From NCBI GenBank assembly GCA_900323505.1, contig OOIN01000005.1, positions 1,302,001 through 1,366,000 on the forward strand: a stretch of DNA of 64,000 nucleotides, given 5' to 3'. Origin of the DNA: Ustilago trichophora. Lineage: Eukaryota; Basidiomycota; Ustilaginomycetes; Ustilaginales; Ustilaginaceae. The notes beneath the pieces are model-generated. The model did not search any database and was not told the DNA's origin. It saw only the letters and a list, made by a program, of their open reading frames with translations. Shown piece after piece: positions 1 through 9,886 of the stretch. Positions within the stretch are counted from its first letter, which is position 1, and every line of letters starts with the position of its first letter. The translations under genes were made by a program, and so were the position numbers.

Positions 1-1495
1 CGTACGCGGCACCACCAAACGGCATGGTAGCCCAGTAGAAGAACTCCGAAGTGCCCCGTCCCCAGAAACACATCATGAGCGGACCGACAAAGCCAAACAG
101 ACCTCCGAGGAGGAGCATCTTGCTATACCTGCCAGTACGCGCCATGATGAGACCGCTGCCCAGACTGCAGCTAGAAGCGATAATGGCGTTGGGGATGAGG
201 TGCAGACCGGCATACTTCTTGGTGGTCTGCTCAACATTCTCAAAGTAGTTGGGCACATTGAAGATGATGCCGAACTGAGACATGGTGATGAACCAACACG
301 CAATGGCAACGAAGCCGGGCGTGCGGTTGAAGAGCACCGACATGGGCATCAAGGGCTCACGAGCAACGTAGCGCTCGATCAGCACAAAGAGCACCAGCAC
401 AGCACCACCACCAATCAGAGAGCCAAGAACCAGGCTGTCGGTCCACTCGCGCTCGTTGCCTCCCAGACTAAGACCTACGAGGATCAGCGTCACGGAAGTG
501 ACGAGCGAGAGCGAGCCGAGCGCATCGATACGCTTAATCTTTTCAATCATGCTGCCAGGTCCGGCAGGAATGTCGATCTTCCATGAAACCACAGCAAAGT
601 GCACAACACAGAGTGGGACCTGAACAAGGAAGGCCCATCGCCATCCAAGACCACCATCGGCAAGAGCACCGCCGAGGGGTCCACCAAGGGCAGCACCAGT
701 AGCGTAGACCAAGTTGCCGAGACCTTGCCACGTTCCTCGAGCCTTCAGACTTACGAGGTCGCTCGTAACCAGAGTTGACATCGTAGTCAATCCACCGCCG
801 CTGTACCATCAAAAGGGTTCAGTACATAAACCGAGTGTTGGCGTCAGTCAACTGCTAATCAGAGAAAAGTCGATCCTTGGTCGCACTTTCCGTACTTACC
901 CGATACCAGCGATGGCCCTGGCAGCACAGAGCTGCCAGAAAGTCTGGCTGAGGCCACAGAGGAGGGATCCGATCAAGAAGACAATGGAAGCAAAGAGGGT
1001 CGCAGCTTTGCGGCCAAAGATGTCAGAGGCTCGGCCGTACAAGGGCTGGAAAGCGGTCTGGGTGAGCAAGTAGCTAGTACCGAGCCAACTTGCCTCCTTG
1101 CTCACGCGGAACTCTGAGCCGACAGCCGAGAGAATCGTAGCGACAATAGTGCCGTCAAGAGCAGCCAAGAACGAACCAATCCACATGGCGCCCATGATCA
1201 CCCAAATATCAGCTCGAAGAGGAGGATCCTCGGGCTCTTCGGCGATGGCATGGACGCCCGAGATAGAAAAGTGGCTCTGATCCAGAGGCACGAACGCGGA
1301 CGAGTTGGGATCCACACCGTGGGCTGCTCCCTGGATGGCGCTGAAGGCCGACTCTTGTGCGATAGCATCTTCTTCCTCAGCAGTGAGGTCGGGGCGACCG
1401 ATGCTAGCGGCAAAGCTGGGTCGATGGCGCGAGACGGATGGCTGGCGCTGTTGAGCGCCGAGCAGTGGAGTACGCTCTGATTGCGTAGGCGCCAT
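1..1495 (-). CDS. MFS transporter, DHA2/vacuolar amino-acid type (3' end cut by window)
   Basis: Multi-spanning proton-coupled transporter of the major facilitator superfamily. Exon 1 runs 1495-900 and exon 2 from 800 to the left edge. The intron 801-899 has a GTAAGT donor and an ACAG acceptor and restores the frame (AGIG|GGGL). The first ~95 residues are a polar cytosolic tail starting MAPTQSERTPLLG, with an acidic patch before TM1. TM1 carries LDGTIVATIL, the signature of the 14-TM DHA2 group that includes fungal Fnx/Vba vacuolar basic-amino-acid transporters. The loop with GRASDIFGRK is the MFS motif A. Exon 2 continues with further hydrophobic segments up to the edge, so the last helices and the stop codon are not seen. 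The substrate cannot be read from the sequence: vacuolar amino acids or drug export are both possible. The gene is divergent from the oxidoreductase gene at 2548. Confidence 0.85.
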
Positions 1496-2547
1496 GGTGG
1501 ATAAAGCAAATGGATCAAGATGAAGCTGGTCAAGAAGGAAAGTGACCAGACAAGTTCAAGGTCTTTTGCTGAAGAGGCGAGCCGCAAAGATCACCTCGAC
1601 CCGTGAGTAAACAGACGCACGACGGGACTGGCAAGACTGGGGACCAGGGCTTCTCGTGTTTCAAGGAAGCGAGCTGCAGGTCTCAATACGAACTTCCGTT
1701 GTCCAGGGACGATAACAACAGCGAGTTCAAATGGGAGCTTCCCGATAAGCTCTGGTTTTCATTGACTGCCCTATTGCACCCACAAGCCACCGCCATCATC
1801 AAGCGGCAGACTACCTTTGTTGTTGCCCCTTGAAGATTTCGTTCTTCGCTTCATGCATTATAGGCGGAGTGTTTGCTCAAAAGTTTGGGTGCCGAGTGCA
1901 CTGATACGGCAAATTCCGTCTGGCGTGTTAGCAGCTGCATGGACACGAGTCTCGACGTAAGAACCGATTAAGCGAAGCTCGAATGATAAGGCTCGAATCA
2001 TAGTGGGGCCACGCACGGACGTTCTGTCAAAAGTTTCTTCTCCGCAAAAACTTTCCTTGAAGATGCTGCTGTCCGAACTTGCAAGGTATACATCTGGCCG
2101 ATTCACTTGGGGGCAGGACATTTGATCCCGATGCCGATCAAGGTCGATGACGAAGAAAAAGTCGCCGAAAATTGCAAGAAGTTCGATCCCGTTCAGATTC
2201 TACAGGCCCGTGTGCCTTCTATCGGTTTCGCTTTGCAGCCTCCACCACGGCAATGCACCAGGAGTTATGTATGACGAAAAGCGCAATTCGACGATCATCA
2301 AAAATTGTGCCGTAGTATGCAGGGATGCGAAAATACGATGTACAGTACAGTACAGTACAGTACATTACAAAGACTTAAGTCCGTGCCAAGGCGCTGTGCC
2401 TCTTCAACAGAGTTTGTCTTTCATAAGTGAAGTTCACCTTCCGGGTACCGATGCCGAACCAGGAGTATGCGGGAGGAGTGACCTTCAAAGCTGGAGAGAG
2501 AGCAACCCTGTCCCACAACGACCACCACAACCATCTTCCAACACATC
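1496..2547. promoter_or_regulatory. Divergent intergenic region between MFS and oxidoreductase genes
   Basis: This 1.05 kb stretch separates two divergently transcribed genes and must hold both promoters. Small ORFs here overlap one another without family features and were not accepted. A pentanucleotide array lies at 2341-2364. No clear TATA box or terminator was recognised. Confidence 0.5.
2341..2364. repeat. (TACAG)n short tandem array
   Basis: Four full TACAG units plus TACA in tandem. The same pentamer occurs in other intergenic stretches of the window (4598, 4690, 18629 and, as the reverse complement, 36295). Confidence 0.9.
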
Positions 2548-3612
2548 ATGAGCGGCACACACAAATTCTATACTCTCCCCGAGCCATCTGCTCGCAAGGA
2601 CTTTTCCAGCCTCAGCCTCAAGGAGGGCCCCGTCCCCAAGCCCGAGGCCAACGAGGTGCTGATCAAGGTCCACGCCGTTTCGCTCAACTACCGTGACTTG
2701 ATCATTGCAAAGAACACATACCCGCTGCACCTCAAGCAGGGCGAACTCATTCCTCTCTCGGATGGCGCCGGCGAAATCGTCTCGGTGGGTAGCAAGGTCA
2801 CAAAATGGAAGCAGGGTGACCGGGTGATGGGTATCTTCACTCAGGATCACCAGAGCAGCTCCACTCCCACCAGGGACGAGGTCAAGACTGCTCTCGGCGG
2901 AAGTCTCGATGGTATGCTCGCCCAGTACGTCGCTCTGCCGGACACTGGCGTTGTCCGCGTTCCTTCTCATCTCTCTTACGAGGAAGCTGCTACACTTCCT
3001 TGCGCTGCACTGACCGCTTACAACGCACTTTACGGTATCCCTACCGAGCGGCTGCGTGCAGGTGACACTGTGGTCGCAGAGGGTACTGGAGGTGTCAGTG
3101 TCTTTGCTCTCCAGCTTGCTGCTGCCGCTGGTGCAAAGGTCGTCATTACTTCTTCGTCCGATGACAAGCTCAAAAAGGCTGTTGATCTGATCCCTCAGAA
3201 CCTCCGCCACCTCGTCACCACGGTCAACTACAAGACCAACCCCGACTGGGACAAGGTTGTGCTCGACGTGACCGCCGGCAAGGGCGCCGACCATATCGTT
3301 GAGGTTGGTGGACCTGGCACGCTGGAGAAGGCATTCAACTCGATCAAGCGAGGTGGTGTCATTTCGACCATCGGCTTTGTCGCACAGGGTGAGGCACCTA
3401 ACGTTGCCTACCATGCTCTTATTACGGGCGCCTACTTCAAGGGCATCCTCGTCGGTTCGCGAGAGCAGTTTGAACACATGAACCAGATCATCGAGGATCA
3501 CCAGATCAAGCCGCTTGTTGACAAGGTCTTCCCCTTTGAAAAGGCAGAGGAGGCCTACGCTTACCAATGGAGCCAGGCTCACGTTGGCAAAGTTGTCATC
3601 AGTGTTGCATAG
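2548..3612 (+). CDS. Zinc-type/quinone oxidoreductase-like MDR dehydrogenase
   Basis: NAD(P)-dependent medium-chain dehydrogenase/reductase of 354 residues, the usual length for the family. The N-terminal GroES-like domain shows HAVSLNYRDL at about residue 42 and the DGAGEIVSVG turn. The Rossmann nucleotide-binding loop GTGGVSVFALQL begins near residue 179, and ADHIVEVGG and GGVISTIGF follow as in quinone oxidoreductases. The cysteine/histidine set of true zinc alcohol dehydrogenases is not evident, so a zinc-free reductase acting on enals or quinones fits better than alcohol oxidation. There is no signal peptide, so it is probably cytosolic. The start is the first ATG of the coding frame, shortly after a run of CA-rich leader. 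It is convergent with the small gene at 3766-4080. Confidence 0.88.
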   Translation: MSGTHKFYTLPEPSARKDFSSLSLKEGPVPKPEANEVLIKVHAVSLNYRDLIIAKNTYPLHLKQGELIPLSDGAGEIVSVGSKVTKWKQGDRVMGIFTQDHQSSSTPTRDEVKTALGGSLDGMLAQYVALPDTGVVRVPSHLSYEEAATLPCAALTAYNALYGIPTERLRAGDTVVAEGTGGVSVFALQLAAAAGAKVVITSSSDDKLKKAVDLIPQNLRHLVTTVNYKTNPDWDKVVLDVTAGKGADHIVEVGGPGTLEKAFNSIKRGGVISTIGFVAQGEAPNVAYHALITGAYFKGILVGSREQFEHMNQIIEDHQIKPLVDKVFPFEKAEEAYAYQWSQAHVGKVVISVA

Positions 3613-3765
3613 ATGCAGTCAACAGCACTGTCACCTTCACAAATCTTTCGAATGTAGACGCATGAATCCTCATTTCCCTGTAGACTGCAGCAGAGCAGAC
3701 CACTCTGCTAAATGACAACACGCCTTTATTTCCGTAAGCCATTCATGTCATTACTTTCGTGCTAA

Positions 3766-4080
3766 TTATTGAGTATTGTCAGCCTTGGGAGGCACGATAT
3801 CGCCATGGCCTTGTTGTGGTGCCGACGAAGTTGCGGCCAGGTTAGGATGCTCTTCGTGGGCGGTGTTCTTCCTGATGTTTTCTGCATTCTGGGCGTACTT
3901 TCTGTGAGCAATCAATCCAAACAGGGTCAGCTGGGATCTTGCTCCATCACAATACAGCGCGGAGGCGGTTGGCGGCCCGTGAAAAGGTGTTGCGAAGACT
4001 CACCCTTTCAAGAAAGCGGTCTCGTTCTTGACAGCGTCAAAGTTGACGGTTCCGTCCGGGTTTTTCAAAATGTGCGGCAT
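3766..4080 (-). CDS. Conserved-looking small protein of 70 residues, two exons
   Basis: Not recognised. Exon 1 (4080-4004) encodes MPHILKNPDGTVNFDAVKNE and five more residues. A GTGAGT donor at 4003 and a CACAG acceptor at 3902 join it to exon 2 (3901-3766), which ends in TAA. The joined product is 70 residues, soluble and polar, with no signal peptide or membrane segment; the second half is rich in Ala, His, Asn and Pro. The case for a real gene is the clean intron that keeps the frame, coding-like third positions and a start followed by a compact globular-looking first half. Neither exon is visible as a long ORF. It is tail-to-tail with the MDR dehydrogenase, with stops about 150 bp apart. 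It could instead be a longer transcript with a different 5' exon. Confidence 0.6.
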
Positions 4081-4597
4081 GATTATGGTTTCAGATCCGA
4101 CGACAGTGCCTCGTAGGATCCGTGGTCGTGGTGGTAAGGAGAAAAGGTGGAGAGGCAAAAACAAAAAAACAAAACTTGAGACCCTCTGAGTGACTCTCAA
4201 GAGCAGCATGCAAAAGGCTCGTTCCCATGCTCCTTGGATGGAGTCGGGGATCTGACAAGCGGCATCTAGAACTCGCCTGGCTGTCATTGCCGACGGGTTC
4301 AAGCCTCCGACTCAGCCTTACACAGCCTGCCGCACACTTTTCCCACTTTTTTGACGTGAAGCGCCCCTCTGTTGGACTTGTGACAGATTACAGTTACACA
4401 GCCTGGTGGGACATGGGCGGCTCTACCTCTCAGCGAAGTGGCAGAAATGGGGGCAACCGAGCACGGAACCCTACGCTCCGACACTGCACTTTGACCCACA
4501 GTCACCTCCACACTTTGACTGAAGAGGTCGCTGAGTGGGTTCAGCCAACAACACTCACCAGGTGCCTTTTTTGAGTGAAAACTCAGCTTTCTCTGTG

Positions 4598-4614
4598 TAC
4601 AGTACAGTACAGTA
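4598..4614. repeat. (TACAG)n short tandem array
   Basis: Three TACAG units plus TA, the second locus of this pentamer family. Confidence 0.85.
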
Positions 4615-4689
4615 TTGCATCGCTGCTTGATGACCGCACTCTCCACCTGAGCTTGCCTTTGCCTTTCCGGATTTGTGAACTCAAAAATG

Positions 4690-4711
4690 TACAGTACAGT
4701 ACAGTACTGTA
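4690..4711. repeat. (TACAG)n array ending in a 12-bp palindrome
   Basis: Tandem TACAG units that run into TACAGTACTGTA (4700-4711), a perfect inverted repeat. It lies about 75 bp from the previous array in the same promoter region. Confidence 0.85.
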
Positions 4712-5008
4712 TTTTGGACCTCTTTTTTCAACCAGATAGTGGCCAAGCACACGCGCGCGAAACGAGGGTCCACCAAAGGACTGACTGACAGCCTTTTTAA
4801 CCCTCCTCTGAGTCTCGCTTAGCTACTGAGGCCCTTCAGCCCCTTTCCGCTCGGCGCTTTGAAGCTTGACCTTGCCCTGCTCATCATCATCTCTCGAACC
4901 ATCATCTAGGATCAGCTGAACCTGTGAACCCCATCATTCAAAGGTGTCATCTCGAACCAGAAGCAACAACGACAATCCATCCATCCCAGAGCCATCCTAC
5001 GCAACACC

Positions 5009-6781
5009 ATGCGCTCCTCTTGGCTCTCTACCGCTTCGGCCGTCTTTGTGTGCGCTGCTGCGCTCGCCAATGCGGCTAAGCTGCCTGCTCCTCTCGAGCA
5101 GATCCACTACGACCAGGCAGGTAATCTTGTCTGGAACGAGGAGGCCGACGTCACCAAGGCCGTCCCCTCTCTGGGCCGACCTGACTTCTCCAGCCTCGAG
5201 CTTAACGATTTCGCCGCCGCTGCCGTTCCCGCCAAGCAGGCTGTCGAGGATGTCTTGTCTGAGACCATGAAGCAAGCCGAGGACATCCTCACCTGGACCG
5301 AGAACGAGATCGAGCGCATCGAGCACAAGATCGAGGACGCCATCGCTGGTACCAAACAAGGCGTCAAGGACTGGATCCATACCGGCAAGGTCTTTGTCGA
5401 CGGACTTGAGTTCGAGCGTCTCACCCACCCCTCTTTCCCCGAGTACTCGCTCCGTCTCAACACCCAGCAGTCGGAGTCGTTCTGTGACAAGAACGTGGTT
5501 CAGCACAGCGGTTACCTCGACATCTCGGACTCCAAGCATCTTTGGTTCATCTTCTTCGAGTCGCGAAGCAACCCCAAGGATGACCCCGTCGTCCTCTGGC
5601 TCAACGGTGGCCCCGGATGCTCCTCATCCACTGGTCTCCTCTTCGAGCTTGGTCCTTGCCGTGTTACCGACGAGGGCCGCGGTGTGAAAAACAACCCTCA
5701 CTCGTGGAACAGCAAGGCCAACCTCCTCTTCCTCGACCAGCCTGTCGATGTCGGCTACTCGTACTCGGAGAACGACCAGGTCAACAACTCGCCTGCTGCC
5801 GCCGAGGACGTCTACGCCTTCCTCCAGCTCTTCTTCACCAAGTTCCCCCAGTACTCGAAGCTTCCCTTCACTGCTTCGGGTGAGTCGTACGCCGGTACCT
5901 ACCTCCCCAACATCGCCTCGACCATCTACAAGAAGAACAAGAACCTCGCTCTTGCGCGCTACAGCAACCCTGAGCTCGCTCCCAAGCACATCAACCTCGA
6001 CACAGTCATGATCGGCAACGGTCTCAGCTCGCCTCAGTACCAATTCCCTTCGGTTCCCGAATACGCTTGCGGTGCCGACAACAAGTACGCCCTCTTTGAG
6101 CCCGACAGCCCCACCTGCTCGACCCTCACTCAGCAGGCCGCCACCTGCAAGTCGCTCATCGAGTCGTGCCAGAAGTACAATTCGCGTCTCACCTGCACAC
6201 CTGCTGCTCTCTACTGCTGGAGCCGCCTTTACGGCCCTGCCCAGGAGACCGGCAAGAACCTGTACGATGTCCGCAAGACGTGCGACCGTGAGAAGGACGG
6301 CCCTCTCTGCTACAAGGACATGGAGTACATCGAGACGCTCCTCAACACGCCCAGCATCAAGAAGAACCTTGGTGTTCCCGAATCGGTCAAATTCCAGTCG
6401 TGCAACATGAACATCAACCAGGCCTTCCTGCTGCAGGGTGACTCGATGCACGACTCGGCTGCTCTCCTCCCCGAGCTCATCGAGGACAACATCCGTGTGC
6501 TCATCTACGCCGGTGAGGCCGATTTCATGTGCAACTACATGGGCAACCTCGAGTGGATGCAGAATCTCGAGACTAGCTACCTCGATGACTTTAACAACGG
6601 TACCGCCAAGGTATGGACCGTCGATGGTAAGAAGGCAGGCGAAGTACGCAAAGGTGGCCACGGAGCGGGTAACGTTGCCTTTGTAAGGGTCCTGGAAGCT
6701 GGACATATGGTCCCGTACGATCAGCCAGCCGCTGCAGAGGATATGATCAACCGATGGCTCGCAAACAAGCCTCTGGCTTGA
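5009..6781 (+). CDS. Serine carboxypeptidase, carboxypeptidase Y type (S10)
   Basis: Vacuolar-type protease of 590 residues that removes C-terminal amino acids. Residues 1 to ~22 form a signal peptide ending in ALANA. A pro-region of about 120 residues follows, including a charged helical stretch, and the mature enzyme starts near FCDKNVVQHSGYLD. The substrate-binding NGGPGCSS motif is present and the catalytic triad is visible: Ser293 in GESYAGTY, Asp505 in GEADFMCN and His566 in EAGHMVPYDQP. The Cys next to Asp in ADFMCN and the paired cysteines in the middle are typical of the CPY branch (yeast Prc1), which argues for the vacuole rather than secretion. It is a single-exon gene. A second S10 enzyme lies 3 kb downstream on the other strand. 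Confidence 0.93.
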   Translation: MRSSWLSTASAVFVCAAALANAAKLPAPLEQIHYDQAGNLVWNEEADVTKAVPSLGRPDFSSLELNDFAAAAVPAKQAVEDVLSETMKQAEDILTWTENEIERIEHKIEDAIAGTKQGVKDWIHTGKVFVDGLEFERLTHPSFPEYSLRLNTQQSESFCDKNVVQHSGYLDISDSKHLWFIFFESRSNPKDDPVVLWLNGGPGCSSSTGLLFELGPCRVTDEGRGVKNNPHSWNSKANLLFLDQPVDVGYSYSENDQVNNSPAAAEDVYAFLQLFFTKFPQYSKLPFTASGESYAGTYLPNIASTIYKKNKNLALARYSNPELAPKHINLDTVMIGNGLSSPQYQFPSVPEYACGADNKYALFEPDSPTCSTLTQQAATCKSLIESCQKYNSRLTCTPAALYCWSRLYGPAQETGKNLYDVRKTCDREKDGPLCYKDMEYIETLLNTPSIKKNLGVPESVKFQSCNMNINQAFLLQGDSMHDSAALLPELIEDNIRVLIYAGEADFMCNYMGNLEWMQNLETSYLDDFNNGTAKVWTVDGKKAGEVRKGGHGAGNVAFVRVLEAGHMVPYDQPAAAEDMINRWLANKPLA

Positions 6782-7534
6782 TGTGCTTGACATCATCGCT
6801 TTTCATCGTCTAGCTCATCGTCGATCGTTGTGTCGCTGCTCGTCAATTCATCACTGCTTATCTTCTCGTCCGACTTGATCATCATACATGCAACCAATTG
6901 AATAAGAATCACATTGCGCATACTCTCTTTTGCAACCGCTTTCGTGTATGCATTGAATAACTATCGCAAACTTGCTTGTAGCTAGCAGCAAGCTTTTGCG
7001 GCCTAAATCAGTGCCGGCTTTGCACGTTGCATGGTCTTCGACATATCGTCTTCTGTCTGGACAGCCCCCTGCAGCATGTGGTGACGACCAAACCAAAACT
7101 CAAATACAACACTATATACACTGCATAGTGTTCAAGTCAGAATGTTTTCATTTATTGAGCCTGAATTCTTGGGTTTTTTTTTTTTTTTTTTTTTTTTTTT
7201 TCATTTTTCTTTGATTTTGACTTACAAAAGCCACTCTCGCTCCGATAGCTTGAGATGATGACGCCAAACAGTGAAGTTACCACCTAAAGATTCGGCTGGA
7301 AAGTGCATCCAATTGCGCTGTTCTGGAAACGTGCCGAAAGCCGAAATGTCCATGGAGATGTTGTTCTGTACTGTACCACTGCACTGTGTCGGTCCACTGA
7401 GTTCTCCACTTCGAAGCGTGATAATCAAGTGCAAACAAGAAGCTTACGTCGCCCCACCTTTTAATAGCTCACTTGCAACCGCTTCGCACCCTTGGCATCC
7501 ACCACCATCCCCGCACTCGGATCTCTTCCATAAC
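6782..7534. other. Intergenic region with T28 tract
   Basis: 3' flank of the carboxypeptidase gene and 5' flank of the SDR gene. The only marked feature is an uninterrupted run of 28 T at 7174-7201. No gene recognised. Confidence 0.6.
7174..7201. repeat. Homopolymer T28
   Basis: Uninterrupted T tract about 335 bp upstream of the SDR start; such poly(dA:dT) tracts often exclude nucleosomes in fungal promoters. Confidence 0.9.
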
Positions 7535-8661
7535 ATGCCATCGTTCAAAGCTTCCGACATTCCTGATCTGACCGGCCGCGTGGCCATCGTCACTGGCGGC
7601 AACAGCGGTTTGGGCGAGTGAGTATACTTTCTAGCTGGACCCGTGAGCTCAAACATGCAACCAACAAGGGACGGCAGCTGACGAAACAGGCTCTCAATTT
7701 GCTCGATCTACAATTGCACAGGGTCTCGTGTCTCGAGCTCGCTCGCCAGGGTGCCAAAGTGTACATGGCTTCGCGAACCGAGTCGAAAGCGCAGGAGGCC
7801 ATCCAAAAGATCAAGAAGCAGGTCCCCACCGCCAACATCCACTTCTTGCAGCTCGATCTGACGGAGCTCGCTGCAGTCAAGAAGGCCGCCGACGATTTCC
7901 TTTCCCGCGAGAAGCGTCTCGACATCTTGCTCAACAATGCCGGTGTCATGGCCACCCCCTACACCTTTACCAAGGACGGCATCGAGCTGCAGGTGGGCAC
8001 CAATGTCGTCGGCCACTACCTTTTCACCATGCTTCTGCTGCCCACTCTCTACAGCACCTCCAAGCTCCCCGACTATGCCAAGCCTGACTCGCCGACCGTT
8101 CGTATCGTCCAGGTCTCCAGCGTGGGTCACCTCGCCGCACCCTCCGATACGAGCTTCAAAGACCTCGAAGCCGTCAACAAGCAGCACTGGCCCGAGGTCA
8201 AGGGCACCTGGGACCGTTACGGCAAGAGCAAGCTTGGTAACATCCTCATCGCCAATGAGCTCGCCAAGCTTTTACCCAAAGATGCCCGTATTGCCAACAT
8301 CTCGATCCACCCAGGTGTTGTGCGCACAGGTTTGATCCGTGGCCCCAGCGAGTCGTATGGCAAAATCATTGGCGGTCTCAATTCGCTCGCTTCCCGCTTC
8401 TTCACCGCGCCCGAGGACGGTGCACTCACACAGCTCTACGCTTGCGCTTCCCTCGAGGTCGACCGCCTCGACCTCAACGCAGCCTACCTCGTACCCGTCG
8501 CCAAGCTCGGAAAGAAGAGTAAGCTCGCACAGGACAAGGATGGCAAGCTTGGCGGCGAGCTCTTTAGCTTCTGTAACAACTTTGTCAAGGAGAAGCTCGG
8601 TCTTGATCTTGTCGCCCACGTCAAGGACGTTGGTGTTCAGCTTCCTCAGAGCCATCTGTAG
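7535..8661 (+). CDS. Short-chain dehydrogenase/reductase, retinol-dehydrogenase-like
   Basis: NAD(P)-dependent oxidoreductase of 340 residues in two exons. Exon 1 is 7535-7617 and encodes MPSFKASDIPDLTGRVAIVT and the start of the cofactor loop. The intron 7618-7721 has GTGAGT and GCACAG borders. Exon 2 continues in frame with VSCLELARQGAKV. The cofactor motif TGGNSGLG is at residues 20-27, the structural NNAG at 99-102 and the catalytic Tyr194-x3-Lys198 in YGKSK. The layout is that of the WWOX/retinol dehydrogenase-like SDR group, common in fungi and usually of unknown substrate. There is no signal peptide, and no clear membrane anchor was seen. A long ORF opening inside the intron would miss the cofactor loop, which is why the upstream exon was chosen. 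Confidence 0.88.
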
Positions 8662-9260
8662 AGCATGGCCCACCGATAGATACCAACCTGCTTCGCTTTG
8701 CCTTCTTCTCCCTCACCTCTCATTCACCATGCTTAGCCCGCTTTTCGCCCCTTTTACCTTTTGACATCCAACGGACTTGTTTCGCTCTTTCTAATTCCAC
8801 GAAAACGATCAGCTTCCTCGAAAGACTGACGCTCCTTTGCTTGAGACTCAGATTTTTGCTTGTTGCATAGGGCCGGCTGTGTTCGCTATTGGCTTGTATG
8901 TAAGAGGGAATGTGGTCACTTGTATGGGTGCGTGACGTGCTTCGAGAGTCTCGATGAGTACATTGACACATACGAATGCATCATCTGAAGTTGCATGGCA
9001 AATCAGAGGTGTCTCTGGAAAATTACGCGGAACTCGGACGTTGCGCATTCAGGGTCGAGGGCGAGACCTGATTTCAGATTCTTCCCGCACCTTCGTGTTG
9101 CTTGTCTTCCAAACTTCATCATCGACACGTCCCTTTCCGGCTGCAACGGTCTCACCAAAGCACAGAGGGCCGGCTGCGTGCTTTGGACTGCACTCTACCA
9201 TTGCTTCTCCCTAACTCGAAGTTCCAACAGACAATTTGCATTAGCGGCCCCGGTTCAACA
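8662..9260. other. Intergenic region, nothing recognised
   Basis: About 600 bp between the SDR stop and the SERF start. Short overlapping ORFs have no family features. It should contain the SDR terminator and the SERF promoter. Confidence 0.5.
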
Positions 9261-9678
9261 TGACACGTGAGTTCGATCTTTGCACAACGACCACTTTCAG
9301 ACGCTCTCCTCTGCTCGATGATCGGTCCTAAAAGGCTTACTGACATACCTCACTTGCAATCTGACCGTTATTGCTCGATCTACGTAGGTGGAAACCAGAG
9401 AGAGCTCGCTCGAGCCAAAAACCAGAAGAAGCAGGCCGAGCAGAACAAAGGCAAACGTAGCGAGTCCAACACATCAATCGCCAAGAGGAAGGAGGCTGAT
9501 GCTGAGGCTCTCCGTGCAAAGCAGGCGGTACGTCCAGAACAGATCAGCTCAAATTCTCCATGCATTTCGAGCCAGAATTCCGAGAAAAGACACAACTTTA
9601 CTGAAACATCTTTGTCTTGAATCGTCTCTTGCACAGGCAAAGGCAGCAAAAGCCGCTGAAGGCGGCGGAACAAAATGA
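9261..9678 (+). CDS. SERF/4F5 family small protein, three exons
   Basis: Very basic 62-residue protein of the small EDRK-rich factor (4F5) family, whose animal and worm members modify amyloid aggregation and bind RNA. The start MTRGNQRELARAKNQKKQ matches the family consensus MTRGNQRxLAR. Exon 1 is only seven bases (9261-9267, ATGACAC), exon 2 is 9388-9527 and exon 3 is 9637-9678. Introns 9268-9387 (GTGAGT..GTAG) and 9528-9636 (GTACGT..ACAG) keep the frame, and the protein ends EGGGTK. Exon 2 is lysine- and glutamine-rich; the tail is alanine/lysine-rich and probably helical. ORF callers see only fragments because of the tiny first exon. It is probably nuclear or cytosolic. Confidence 0.88.
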
Positions 9679-9886
9679 CATGTTTCTCGCTAGCTACACT
9701 GCATCAAATCGAAGTCGTTTGCTAGCTCGACCGCTCGCCTCAATAACATGAAGATTCGTGCAACACAGACTTTGCATTCTCACAAGAACTCGGCAGACAA
9801 AACTTATGTGTATTGAGATCTACTCTACGTTTGAACGGAGTATCTTCTTTTCCGGAGCGTCTTTTAAAACCGCGTCCAATGCGAGC

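Larger units (their letters stand above)
4081..5008. promoter_or_regulatory. Divergent promoter region with two pentamer arrays
   Basis: Holds the upstream regions of the small gene (minus) and the carboxypeptidase gene (plus). It contains TACAG arrays at 4598-4614 and 4690-4707. Pyrimidine-rich leader DNA with CATCATCATC-like runs precedes the carboxypeptidase start. No gene was recognised. Confidence 0.5.

Noticed and set aside
2485..3582. 365-codon minus-strand ORF opposite the MDR dehydrogenase
   Set aside because: It mirrors the plus-strand gene; its protein has no motifs, while the plus strand has a full MDR domain.
5624..6796. 390-codon minus-strand ORF opposite carboxypeptidase Y
   Set aside because: Antisense shadow made by biased codon use; the plus frame carries the complete S10 triad.
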